A stretch of 29,092 nt of DNA, from assembly GCA_009602735.1 (NCBI GenBank), contig WELA01013852.1, forward strand, positions 18,782-47,873, given 5' to 3'. This document shows, piece after piece, positions 19,490-29,092 of the stretch (the stretch's first letter is position 1; each line of letters opens with the position of its first letter). A program made the position numbers and the translations under genes. Under the pieces are notes generated by a model that had not been told where the DNA came from, did not search any database, and worked only from the letters and a program-made list of their open reading frames with translations. Origin of the DNA: Mesotaenium endlicherianum. Lineage: Eukaryota > Streptophyta > Zygnematophyceae > Zygnematales > Mesotaeniaceae.

Positions 19490-21640
19490 TCTTATGCCAT
19501 CTGGCACCCAGTCAGAGAAGTGCCTTGCTGTCCACCTCTGCTCCCCGACCCTCCATGGCCCAATTGATGCTGCCTGTTCTTCGTGAACTCGTAGTTTTTC
19601 ATGTCTCTCACAACCATGAAGTTGTACTTGTTTGGGTTAGGATGTGCCATATCATACAATATGAATGCATTTATGATTTGCAACAGCTCCATCAAATTGA
19701 CCCCAGAACAAACTGTGCCACCACTTGAAGCTCACATGCTCACATGCTCCGTGCAAATATAGCTTATCGAAGTGGTCAATCGCGTCCTTGTGCTGATTGT
19801 AGTGCAGCACTAACTCTCAACACTTCACTAAGGTAATAGTGCCATCCTTCTGCCTCTTGTAAACCTCCCTCTCATCTAGCCCCATAGCAACAGACATGAA
19901 ATGCACAACTTTCTTATCTTGCCAAACAACCGCAAGCTAATGCGGCTGCTTATAAATTTATGTCATGTAAGTTCTCTGCTTCACATCCTTCTCACTAGGC
20001 TCTAGTTTCAATTGCAGCAGCTCCTTAGGAAAGTTAATCTTGCCTTGCAAACAATTTCCAGTAGCCCCATGGCCGAGCTCAGCAAGCTTCTCCAAAAGAG
20101 AAAGTGAAACCTCTATAGAATGAGGTTGTAGCTCTCACCTTCAGGTAGGTTCTTTAGCAACTCCAAAAAACAGGTGGTATGCAGACCAACTTGTTTGACC
20201 TTGTTGTGCAAATTGAAGTGATAGGAATGGTAGGAAGTGTTATCTCAAATAGTCCAGACCTCCATTTCAAACTTGGAAGGTATGCTTGCATTGTAGACTC
20301 TCACTGGACACTGCTTGTTCCTTGTTGAAATAGTTCTCTTAGCGACTGCGAGGTTCACTTAAGGATTGTACCAGTACTGAAACTTCTGCTCCAAAAGATC
20401 ATCGAAAGGAGGACATGGCCAAAGCTTGGACTAAATTAAATTCCTAACATGTATACCTCTGCTATAGTATTCTCTCTCGAGTAAAAATATTCATTGACCT
20501 CTTGCCACTTGTTCCTTGACATAGACTGCAAAAATGAAGGACCAGCTGTCTGACTTCCCCAATACTGAGTGATTCAAGGCAAAGGCCATAAGGCCTTAGA
20601 AAGACACAATTTGCATGCCACATAACAATGTCGGAGACAGTGATTGGCTTCACTCTTTGTCCCTGCTTGTATGTGCATGTGCATTTATTTCATCGACAAC
20701 CCTGTGGAACCAATCCATGGTCACAAACATGGTAACAATAGCAAAGGGCGAGAGCTATTTGATAGCTCTTCCACTCATGTCTTGCAAGTCTATAGATTGT
20801 GGAGACAGTGGCTTCTTCAACCAATCAAACTGCTCACTGGGATGCACCTCTCTGAAAGTGTAGTCATCCAAGTCATGCAGTTTCTCAGGCTCATCATCTT
20901 CATTGAGGGGGTTGTTCTCCAGCTCCAAGTCACTGTAAGATTCATGCTTAGAACGATCAAAACTCATGCTGCCTTCCTTGTAAGACTTCGTGACTGCCTT
21001 CCTTGTTGTTACTCTCTGCTTTGTCTTCTTGGCCTTCTTCTCCTCCCTAGACTGTGGGACACTCATGTATACTGCCTTTTGCTAATGGGCCTTCCCCTTT
21101 CCCTTTGCACCTCCTCCTCCTCCTCCTCATGCTCCTACTGAAGAATATCATCACCATGCTTGCCCCCTGATGTACTTGGCTCCTGCCTATTGTGCTGCTG
21201 GCCTCTTAGCCTCTAGTTCCTTTTGGATTTTTTATTGTGCACGATGATTTGCAGCCAAAGACTCTAGAGGTTAATCTAACTCATCCACTTTGTGTGCAGG
21301 ACCTTGAGGTGGATCTGCTATGGTCTTGGTCATCGTAATAATACCTGGTTTGAGAGTATGCCACTAAATCTTTGGTGTTTTAGGCAAGGTTAACTTGATA
21401 ACAACCAGGTCTAAATTTTGTGTCCTTGTCAAACTCAAAGAAGACTTTCCATGCAGTGCCTTTGTCTTTCCTCTTCACCTCTTGATTTGCCCTTCCAAAC
21501 AAGTATGTTTCAATCTGACCCCCCCCAAAAGCTATTCTCCGCCATCTAGGACCCCAAAATTGGCAAGGTACCAAAATCCAAGAGCCTTGCCAACATTTTC
21601 GAGCACCAAGGTGTTTGAGTGTCACCCATTACTATAAATT
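19490..21640 (-). pseudogene. Decayed piggyBac-type transposase (DDE_Tnp_1_7)
   Basis: Minus-strand remnants in several frames follow the piggyBac order. About 21380-21490: an N-terminal-like piece (WKVFFEFDKDTKFRPGC). 20755-21066: an acidic N-terminal region ending EQFDWLKKPLSPQS. About 20600-20755: DWFHRVVDEINAHA and WKPITVSDIVMWHA. About 20200-20400: FQYWYNP, a CPVRVYNASIPSKFEMEVW block and a D after a stop. About 20030-20110: LLEKLAELGHGATGNC and INFPKELLQLKLEP. About 19690-19920: WQDKKVVHF, then LHYNQHKDAIDHFDKLY and FKWWHSLFW. The first catalytic Asp position reads AVAKRT, so that residue appears lost; the second and third look retained. Several frameshifts and stops make it inactive. 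I could not pin down TTAA target duplications or terminal inverted repeats. A host-domesticated copy is unlikely given the breaks. Confidence 0.8.
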
Positions 21641-22384
21641 TGCAAGAAATGACCGAAAAAGAAGTCAATTTGAAGCAAATCCAGCCTTGTACTTCTCACT
21701 TTTTTCACGATAAGAGGTGCTATACTTCGGCAAATTGAAAACAATTTATTTGCCCTCTATCTTGACCTCATAGCCGACCGTCCGATGCAAGAAACAAAAA
21801 TCAGTTAATCAATAAATTCTAATACAAGACACCCATAGAAAAAGAGGCTTGTATGGAATCATGAATGGATCTATATCCGTATGTGATTATGTGATAAACC
21901 TAGTGTTCAACATCCAACCATGCTATAGAATATGCCTTTCAAGTCAAATAGGGTTTGTAAACATCAGCTCAATCCACATGCCTAAAACTTAGAATATACC
22001 TCAAATAGCAAAAAGTTATTATTGATCAAATTTGGCTTGAGTTGTGAATTTAGATCTAGAAATTTAACGTAGTTGGTCTTCAAGTTAAGACAAAGGATTC
22101 CATTGACGACATTTTGACCAGCACTTGTGCTCTAAGTGCCCCGTCCTCGCATGCCTAGCATGCACCATCAGCTATTGACAAAGTTGCTACCTCTCCAACT
22201 CAAGGATGCTAGGTTGGGAAGTAACTTCTTTGCAAGTCCGGGGATGCGCTGCCAACGGCGTAGTACTAGGCGTATTTCTAGGAGCATAAACTTTCACTTC
22301 CTTCAAGGTCCTGAAGTAATTCCCGCCTAGTCAAATGCAAGTTTCATGTATGGAAGACACGTGTCAAACTTTTCAAAGTAAAAT

Positions 22385-22392
22385 TCATATAC

Positions 22393-22442
<50 letters not shown>

Positions 22443-22612
22443 ATATGCATATGTTATCTATGTATATATGCATAGAGAGAGAGAGAGGGGGGGGAGGGGG
22501 GAGAAAGGAGTGGGAGAAGGAGAAGGGGGGGGAAGAGTGGAAACGAGAGTGAGGGAGGAAGGGAGAGGGAAGATGGAGGGGGGGAGAGAGATTGAGAAAG
22601 AGGGAGATCTGA
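22385..22612. repeat. Compound (AT)n-(GT)n-(GA)n/(G)n microsatellite
   Basis: ATATAT passes into about 14 GT units, back into TATG/TATA, then into about 130 nt of GA/GGG purine sequence. Typical compound slippage repeat. Confidence 0.9.
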
Positions 22613-22870
22613 CACCATTGTTTCATGAGACAATGCCTTTTGTTTTTAACTAGGTCGAGGCAAGATGTACTTGACCATCGGGTGCCAACTGTTTTCATCT
22701 GAAGGGACCTCCAATATTGGCTGGCAATGTCTTTGCATAATGTTGTACTTGTGCAAATAAATTCAATCTTGCCAAAAAATTTAGTGGCTTTGTATCAAAA
22801 CGTTTGACTAAGCAGCGGCAAGTAACAGTTTTATGAAGTGGCAGTCATTTTGAGCAAACTGTCCATGAAT

Positions 22871-22900
22871 ACAACCTTTGGCCCCTTCGTCAAAGGTTGT
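22871..22900. repeat. Small perfect hairpin
   Basis: ACAACCTTTG and its exact complement CAAAGGTTGT are separated by a 10-nt loop. No T-run follows, so no terminator function is implied. Confidence 0.7.
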
Positions 22901-23603
22901 TGCGCAAAAAATCAATTCTCTGCAGTAGCCTACGATGGATTTTCATATGACGCATGTAATCATCAAGACATGAGCAACTCCTAAGTTTGGCAAAAAAACT
23001 ATGTTTTGGGTACAATTGCAACGATTAGCACCCCAGTGACTTGACTGTAGCAATGTCTGGTGCATTCTTAACACCCGATAAGCGTTTGGCGAGTGTCATG
23101 ATCAATGACTTACACCAACCTAGGAGTAGGTTGGGCTTGACTATAGTCTAGCTGTAGTGATTTGATTTATAATATATTAGTATGCATATATTTCAATGTT
23201 TTTGAATATATTTGAAATAGTATTGTGTGGAGTCAAGTGTGAATAGATACTCTAGTGACTTGGTTCATGTCCTTTGAACCTTCTAAGGCATTTTCGAAGT
23301 TAGAGGAAGGACCTAGAAGAACTCCATGTGGCAAAAGTCAAATGTGCCATTTTTAGGATAAAACGACATGTGTACACTATTCTAGAAAGCGGTGGCAAGT
23401 TTTGGGATGTGTTGGGTGCCAACACATCAACATACACCTTCCTAGAAATTACTTATGTAGCAAGTATATAAACAAGAGCTAGAACATAGAAAGACATTGG
23501 AGAATCACTCTTGTACTCGCCAAATTCCAGAAATATATTAACTATCAAGAAGCCATCTCTCTTTCAAAAAGCTACCACTTGTGTTCAAAGATCCTTATCT
23601 TGA

Positions 23604-23642
23604 ATAGATAAAGTATTCTATTTCACTGAGTACTTTATCTAT
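23604..23642. repeat. 12-bp inverted repeat
   Basis: ATAGATAAAGTA and TACTTTATCTAT pair perfectly around a 15-nt loop, about 135 nt after a TATATAAAC string. Confidence 0.7.
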
Positions 23643-26144
23643 CTGTTTCACTACACTAGCCAAGGGCCGACGAGCTCAGCATTGGGTGGCAAATTGAACT
23701 CATGGCTATGTCTCCAATTATGGCAATGTCTTGCAATAAATTAAATTGCGGGTCGGTCGGCGCTTAGCTGCCAAAAGCCAAACCTAGGTGAAGTGGCTAG
23801 GGAGGTCAATCGTTGTCCCGGAGCTTCGGTTGAAGCTAGAAAAAACTATGTTTTTAGCCTGCAAAGTGTCAAATGAACATAAATCCTTCGGAAAAACATG
23901 AAACTATCCTCCACACACGTATTCTTAGTCATTTTCAAGTCTACCTGTCACTGATGACGTGCCTAACGTTCTCACACAAAGTTGGCCCTAAACAAACTTC
24001 TTTCCGCCTTCATCTGCCTACATTTCCAACCGTAAGAGTGGAAAATCTTTCTCTATCTTGTGACTTTTTTTTCACCTCCGCCTTACCATTTTTAAACAAA
24101 TAACCTTTTTACCTTGCATCATTCTGAGCGTAAAATACACGTGTGATTACAATAAGAATAAGTAGTATAACTGCAACGTAAATTTCCTTCATAGACGCTT
24201 TTAGCCAGAGGCGTAAGGTGGAAGGCTTCAAGGTTTATGACATTGGCACCTCTCTTAGGGTTTGTAAATTTGGCGCGGGTGTAAGCAGAAACAATGAATG
24301 TCGTTACTTTCTAATTTTCATGCATTTATATCAAGAGGACATATAGGGTACAAAGCAAACAAAGAGAACAACTTTAAATTGTTTTTCTATTATGTATTTC
24401 GGTCGTTTGCTTCGCGCACCGAGTAGCTATTTTTGATATGTGAGCAGGCGAGGAGAAATAAAGGTGTGTCGGGCCAATTCGCGTGTGAGAAGTTAGTCAT
24501 GTCTTTTTGAGTGGATAGATTTGACATTGACGAGCGAAAAGTGTATCGGGGATATTATTTGAATACTTTACAAGTTAAAGTTCAAGACTTTATTTTGACA
24601 CCTTGGAGGGTAAAAGCATAATCTCCTTTGAAGTTAAACACAAGATAGAAAGTGAGATCATGGCGTAGTGGTCCAAGCTGTTTCTCTTGAGCTAAATACT
24701 CCAAATTCTTTGTTAACAGTACAAAGAGTACCAATTGTGTAAAGCTACGCCCTGAGTTGGAAAAGACATTTAATTCGGATATCTCAACAAAGTTGCAGCG
24801 TGGACGTTGCCCTGTCGTTTGCGAAGTTGTCTGTTTGATTGTGGTATGTGCACTACGTGATATGAAATGGCCTACTTTTAACAATGTGAACACTTGGTCC
24901 AGCATACGCCTCAAGTTTCACTGCCTTCATATTGAGTAGATTATTTTGCCTTTTTTGAGACCAAGTTCGTTGTGTAAAAATACGATTGGATAACATGCAG
25001 ACATAATTTAAGTGGATGATGCATCTAAGCTAAAACAAATGACAAATAAACCAATTGTAACATTTTCATCCCGCTTAACATGTTGAACGCATCAATCTAT
25101 ATAATGGCATTTACTCCCTAGCTGGCACATGGAGTCAGGGGCAGCCGATCACATATACCGTACATAACTCTTCAGCCCCACTTGGCCTCGTCGCTACTGC
25201 GGACGACGTCAAATTAGTTTGGCATGACATGTTTTGTTGTCTATGTCAAGTTTCTGTTGTTAAATCTTTTGACCACTTCACTTGTTGCAACCATTCCAAT
25301 TAACAACAAATACGAAGATACCAAAAGCTTTGTCTGTCAGGGTAGACAAACATGTCGCTACAGAGGAGACCATTATGCTCCTCAGTTAAAAAAGAAAAAG
25401 AAAAAAAAGTTGGTCCTTTTCAAAAGGCCCCAAGACAACATACATTGTATGCAAAAGTAGCAGCAACCTAGTGATGCTCTGAAGCAAACACACCCTCTAA
25501 TAACATATATTTTTTATTTGGTCCATTTCCCAATAGTCCAAACTACATGAATCAAAATTCAAAATATATCCTGCGACCCTTACATATAAGTGCTCCATAA
25601 GGAATTATAATGACAATCTACATTGCCAAGCCAAAACCTCATAAATACAAACTCAATACACTACCCTTTAGTAGCGATATTTGTATAGCACCCATAGTAC
25701 TAAGAATTCAAAACACTCTCTTGCTACTATCTATTTTGCAAAGAGTTCGCGACCAGGGAAGTGCCACATGGCATGCGCTGGTTGCAAAATCTTCTGCTTC
25801 TTCATGGGGTCAGTGCTCGCAAGCACAGGTGACATCTCAGAAGACGATAAAAAGGACATTGAAAATCAAGAAGACGAGGTCCAAGGCAGGTTCAATATTT
25901 GGTAGTAAACCCACAATCTTGAATGATACCGCTGCTTTCACCTGCAAGGATCACGAGAATAGCAAATGGAGTGAGAATAGCGACAGAGACGCATGTCTGA
26001 GTTGGGTTTGGCGCTACACGCAAAGTATGACTTCAGCAGCCTCTTGAAATGAGAGCTCCGAGGAATGGCAACGGCCTGTCGTGAGGACCACAGAGGAAGC
26101 GCAGGCAAAGGTCGAGGAAGAACAATGGGAGAGGGAGAGGAAGA

Positions 26145-26290
26145 AGGGTGGAAGAGGGTGTAGAAGAGGGAAAGGAGGGATGGAGAGGAAGAGGAGGTGG
26201 AGGAGGAGGCAATTGTGAAGGGGAGCCAATGTCAGCGGAAATGTAGAGGACTTGGCAGGAGGAGGAGGAGGAGGAGGAGGAGGAGGCAGG
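26145..26290. repeat. GGA/AGG purine array
   Basis: Purine-rich DNA ending in about nine AGG triplets. It gives a false poly-Ser/Pro frame on the minus strand. Confidence 0.85.
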
Positions 26291-26840
26291 TGGCCGGCCA
26301 CCCAAGGGTAAGGCAACGGTAATCCAGTGCCAGTTAGGAGGAGAACGGAGGCCTGCCTCATGCACGCCTACTCACGCAGTTTGGACAGGTGGCAGAAAGA
26401 GTCTCTCTGATTAAGCTCAACGATTCTGTGCGGGCCCTTACTCAGACCCCATTCATCGCGCTTCTTTGTGTTTTAAATTCAGAGCTGTCACTGCAAAGTT
26501 TGAATCAAAACGTCCCCAGGCAGCCCGTCTAGATCCACACTCAGGGCCTCATGAAGCGTGTCCCCAGTCAGATCACGGCAGGGGCAGGCGGAAGCGACTG
26601 AAGGCAAGATGGGAATGAATTGCAGAGAGGGAAAGGATGAGGAAGTGCAACAAACGAGGTACGAGGACACAGTAACAGGGAGGAAAGAGGCCAGTGAGGT
26701 GGGAGGAGGAGGAGGGAGGGGGGAAGAATGGAGGAGACAGGATCAGGAAGGAAAGAGGACCAGGAAGTAGGCCTGGAGGAGGGGAGGGAGCACGGGGGGT
26801 GAGCGTGCGTGGCGAGCAGTGCAGCACCAGGTGGCAGCCA

Positions 26841-29011
26841 CTAAAAGCGGCGCGAGGAGGAGCTGGGCGCGATCTCGGACGCGCCAGGAGGCGCCGGCGG
26901 GGAAGCCGGCTGGGGGGGGGCAATGGAAGAGGCCGAGCTGCCGCCGCGCTCGACGGCCTTGAGGCGCATGTCCAGCACCGCGTGGCTGCCCCTCAGCTCC
27001 ACCAGCTGCTCGTTTACCGAGTCCAGCGTCCCCTGCATCTTCTCCAGGATGCCCTGCTCGCGCGACAGGTGGCACAAGCGCAGGCGGTCCGCGCAGTGCC
27101 GGAGGAGTCAGTCGCGTTGACGGCGTGACGGGCGTGGGGTGTGAAGTGCGGGGTGCGGGGTACGAGGGGCCAGGAGTCGGGTGCCAGGTGGCGGCGGCTC
27201 GCATGGCTTCAGCTGCACCGGGCCCAGGCCAGGCCAGCTGTGGGGCGTCCGCGTGCGAATGAAGCTGGGTCGTGCACGGCAGAAACAGAAGAGCTCGTCT
27301 CTGAGGTGTGCAGCAGGCAAGGGCAAGATGGAGGCAGGAGACACACTGCTGAGGTCTTCCCTGCTGCAGATGGAGCAAGCCAGTGGGACTTAAACTTGAG
27401 AAGTTGTGAAGAGTGGACGCGGGATTGCCTTGACGGCATCGACAAACATACAGATCAAGCCCACGCATGCTGCTCCGGCACGTGCCCGCATGCACAAGCA
27501 CACACACTGCGCCCATCTTATCTGCGCACGCCACGCACTCAAAAATGTGTGTTCATGACATGGACACACGCACGTGTACGTTCGTGTGTGTGGGCGTGAG
27601 TGCGCGTGAGACCGCCTGATTGGCCAAAAGGAGGGGGCCAAGGGGAGGGGGGGAGGGNGGGGAGGGAGGGGGGGGGGGAGAGGGGCACCTTGAGCATCTG
27701 GGCGTCGCGGCCGACGCGCTTCTTGTCCTCCACCTTCTTCACGGCCAGCTTCACCGTCGTCGGCGTCTCGCCGAAGCGCATGAAGAGCGAGCGCGTGGCA
27801 ATGTCGGGAACCACCTCCTTCTTCCCCTTCTTGCGCTTGCCACCTGGCAGCACGTCCTCCTCGTCGCCACCATCGCCGCCCTGCTCAAGAGCCAATTGGC
27901 TCCCCAAACAGACACCACCACCACCCAATCCCGGCACCCCCACCCCATTCCCCGTCAGCCTCCAGGTTCAAAGAAAGGACACCAAAAATTGTAAATCCCA
28001 CGCCTCAGATGAGAGCAAAATAGCAGGCTGAAGCTGTCCCTTGGCTGAAGCAGGCTCTCAATTATGTTCTGTGCTAGGTGCCAAAGCTTCTGTGCAATTC
28101 ATGCAAGCCAACTCCTTCACATATCACCTCTCTACAGCCGCTGCAAGCCCAGCAACAACAAGCACAAACAACCCTGCCCTCCCAGAGCTCAACCCTAGCC
28201 CTGGGCCCCAATCCCGGGGCAGGGAAGGGCAGGGCAAGGGGGAGGGAGGGAGGGAGGGAGGGGCGCACGCACCGCGCGGTCCTTGCAGCGCTCGAGGATG
28301 GCCAGCACCGTCTGGTAGTCCAGCTCCGCCATCTCCACCTCGCGCCCCTCGCCCGCGGCGCCGTTGCCCACATCGCCCTTGGGGACGCGCACGCACATGT
28401 TGCCCTGCTTGATGGCGCTGATGCGGTCCATCACGGCCGCCAGGATCCCCCACCGGCTCTCGTTGTGCTTTGCCGCCCCCATGCTCTTCTGGGAGTCCTG
28501 CGGAAGCCGAAAGAAGAAGGGCAGGGCAGAGGTCAACACGCAGGCCACCGCACAGGTGCAACCCGTGTAACTCCTACACGGCCCACCCCCCCGCAAGGCC
28601 CTCCATGCACACATCAGCTGCCAGCACATGCGTTCCTGTGGACGCGACTTCGACATCCCAAAGAGGACACACAGACAGCCCGGGCGGCTCCTTGCACATG
28701 CGCGTGCGCACTTACACACAGACCGCGCAGCGCGCACACACACACACACACGCACACATGTGCGCGCGCGCGAGCTTGTGCACAGACGCCCACAGACGCG
28801 AATTGTGCTCCCCTACGCTCCAGCGTGGCGCAAGCGAGTAAGCGGGGGGGGGGGAGCAAGCACGCACCAGACGCTTCTTGCGCACGTGCCAGGCGGTGAG
28901 CTGGTGCAGGAGGCGAGTGTCGCTGACGCCGCGCTTCCACACGCTCTCCACCTCCTCGCGCACCATGTCCAGCACCTCCTCGGGCATGCTGCTGGCTGCG
29001 TCCGAGTTCCC
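26841..29011 (-). CDS. Unrecognised nuclear-looking coiled-coil protein; last four exons (5' end beyond the window)
   Basis: Four minus-strand exons, all phase 0 with GT-AG borders: 29011-28868 (48 codons), 28497-28273 (75), 27880-27689 (64) and 27053-26841 (70 plus TAG). Visible pieces, in order: a helix with MPEEVLDMVREEVESVWKRG and HVRKKRL; a compact segment DSQKSMGAAKHNESRWGIL, MDRISAIKQGN and LDYQTVLAILERCKDRA; a basic KRKKGKK nuclear-signal-like run; ATRSLFMRFGETPTTVKLAV; a KKVEDKKRVGRDAQMLK helix; then a leucine/valine heptad segment (GILEKMQGTLDSVNEQLVEL and HAVLDMRLKAVE) and a Ser/Pro tail. I do not recognise the family. Length and helical character suggest a DNA- or chromatin-associated protein, but that is inference. 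The last acceptor (GAGCAG, 27054-27055) is the least certain: the frame is open 54 nt further upstream with no other AG than those in GAGCAG itself. Confidence 0.6.
27625..27685. repeat. G-run tract with one undetermined base
   Basis: GGGG and GGGGGGGG runs, with an N at 27658, sit immediately downstream (minus sense) of the exon 27689-27880 donor. On the transcribed minus strand this is a C-run. The plus strand has G-quadruplex potential, and the N suggests a sequencing or assembly problem in a homopolymer. Confidence 0.8.
28735..28775. repeat. (CA)n/(CG)n microsatellite
   Basis: CACACACA followed by GCGCGCGC, in the intron between exons 28868-29011 and 28273-28497 of the unrecognised gene. 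Confidence 0.8.
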
Positions 29012-29044
29012 CTGCAGTAGACCCCGCCGCCCACCAGGTGGCCG

Positions 29045-29045
<1 letters not shown>

Positions 29046-29088
<43 letters not shown>

Positions 29089-29092
29089 GAGA
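29046..29092. repeat. (GA)n microsatellite at the right edge
   Basis: Near-perfect GA repeat to the end of the window. On the minus strand it is a CT polypyrimidine tract about 35 nt upstream of the acceptor at 29012-29013. Confidence 0.85.

Larger units (their letters stand above)
21640..26840. other. AT-rich intergenic DNA without a supported gene
   Basis: All frames are short. Contents seen: an AT/GT microsatellite and purine tract (22385-22610), two clean hairpins (22871-22900 and 23604-23642), an LTR-like stretch with TATATAAAC near 23470, an A-rich lysine-coding tract near 25390, and an AGG array (26150-26290). The last ~470 nt are probably the 3' UTR of the minus-strand gene ending at 26841. 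Other transposon debris may be present but too decayed to name. Confidence 0.5.

Noticed and set aside
24582-24914. 110-codon minus-strand frame
   Set aside because: No recognisable motif; could be transposon debris but nothing ties it to a family.
25224-25460. 78-codon frame with a signal-peptide-like N-terminus (MTCFVVYVKFLLLNLLTTSL)
   Set aside because: A secreted small peptide is conceivable, but the second half is an A-tract coding poly-Lys and there is no other support.
25681-25905. 74-codon plus-strand frame ending in an acidic tail (GDISEDDKKDIENQEDEV)
   Set aside because: Looks slightly gene-like, but it overlaps a longer frame, has no upstream exon and no known motif.
1-29092. tRNA, rRNA or snRNA genes
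   Set aside because: Looked for by eye; no cloverleaf box A/B pair or rRNA-like segment was recognised. A covariance-model scan would be needed to exclude them.

Overview
The window looks like nuclear DNA from a streptophyte (green-plant lineage: charophyte alga or early-diverging land plant). Three things support this: a euAP2-class APETALA2 transcription factor with spliceosomal GT-AG introns, the first exon of a plastid-targeted Rubisco-activase-like protein, and no bacterial operon layout. The sequence does not identify the species. The gene-bearing parts are GC-rich and full of CAG/CTG, CA/GT and purine microsatellites. The stretch from about 16.7 to 26.0 kb is visibly more AT-rich, with no intact gene and a decayed piggyBac transposase.

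Layout. (1) 1249-1795, minus: exon 1 of a Rubisco-activase-like AAA+ protein; its first intron runs off the left edge. (2) 2729-5245, plus: an apparently intronless 838-aa protein joining a YwbE/DUF2196 domain to an RRM, head-to-head with (1). (3) 5737-16387, minus: an APETALA2 gene that I reassembled as ten exons, including 26-nt and 31-nt microexons. The joined frame is 4599 nt (1532 codons plus stop) and carries two AP2 domains between very long Q/A/P-rich flanks. It is convergent with (2). (4) About 19.49-21.64 kb, minus: a piggyBac transposase pseudogene. (5) 26841-29011, minus: the last four exons of an unrecognised nuclear-looking, coiled-coil protein whose start lies beyond the right edge.

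The genes do not form a pathway. The main interest is in the non-coding architecture: three decayed copies of the exon 5/donor junction inside intron 5 of the AP2 gene, beside a GTACGCACG-type minisatellite; a 105-nt nested inverted repeat in intron 3; a 10-mer family (GACAGGTGGC, GACACGTGTC and relatives) scattered through exons and introns of several genes and sitting 10-12 nt upstream of three splice acceptors; and a miR172-like string antisense to AP2 intron 8. All coordinates and splice calls were made by hand; no alignment or database search was run.
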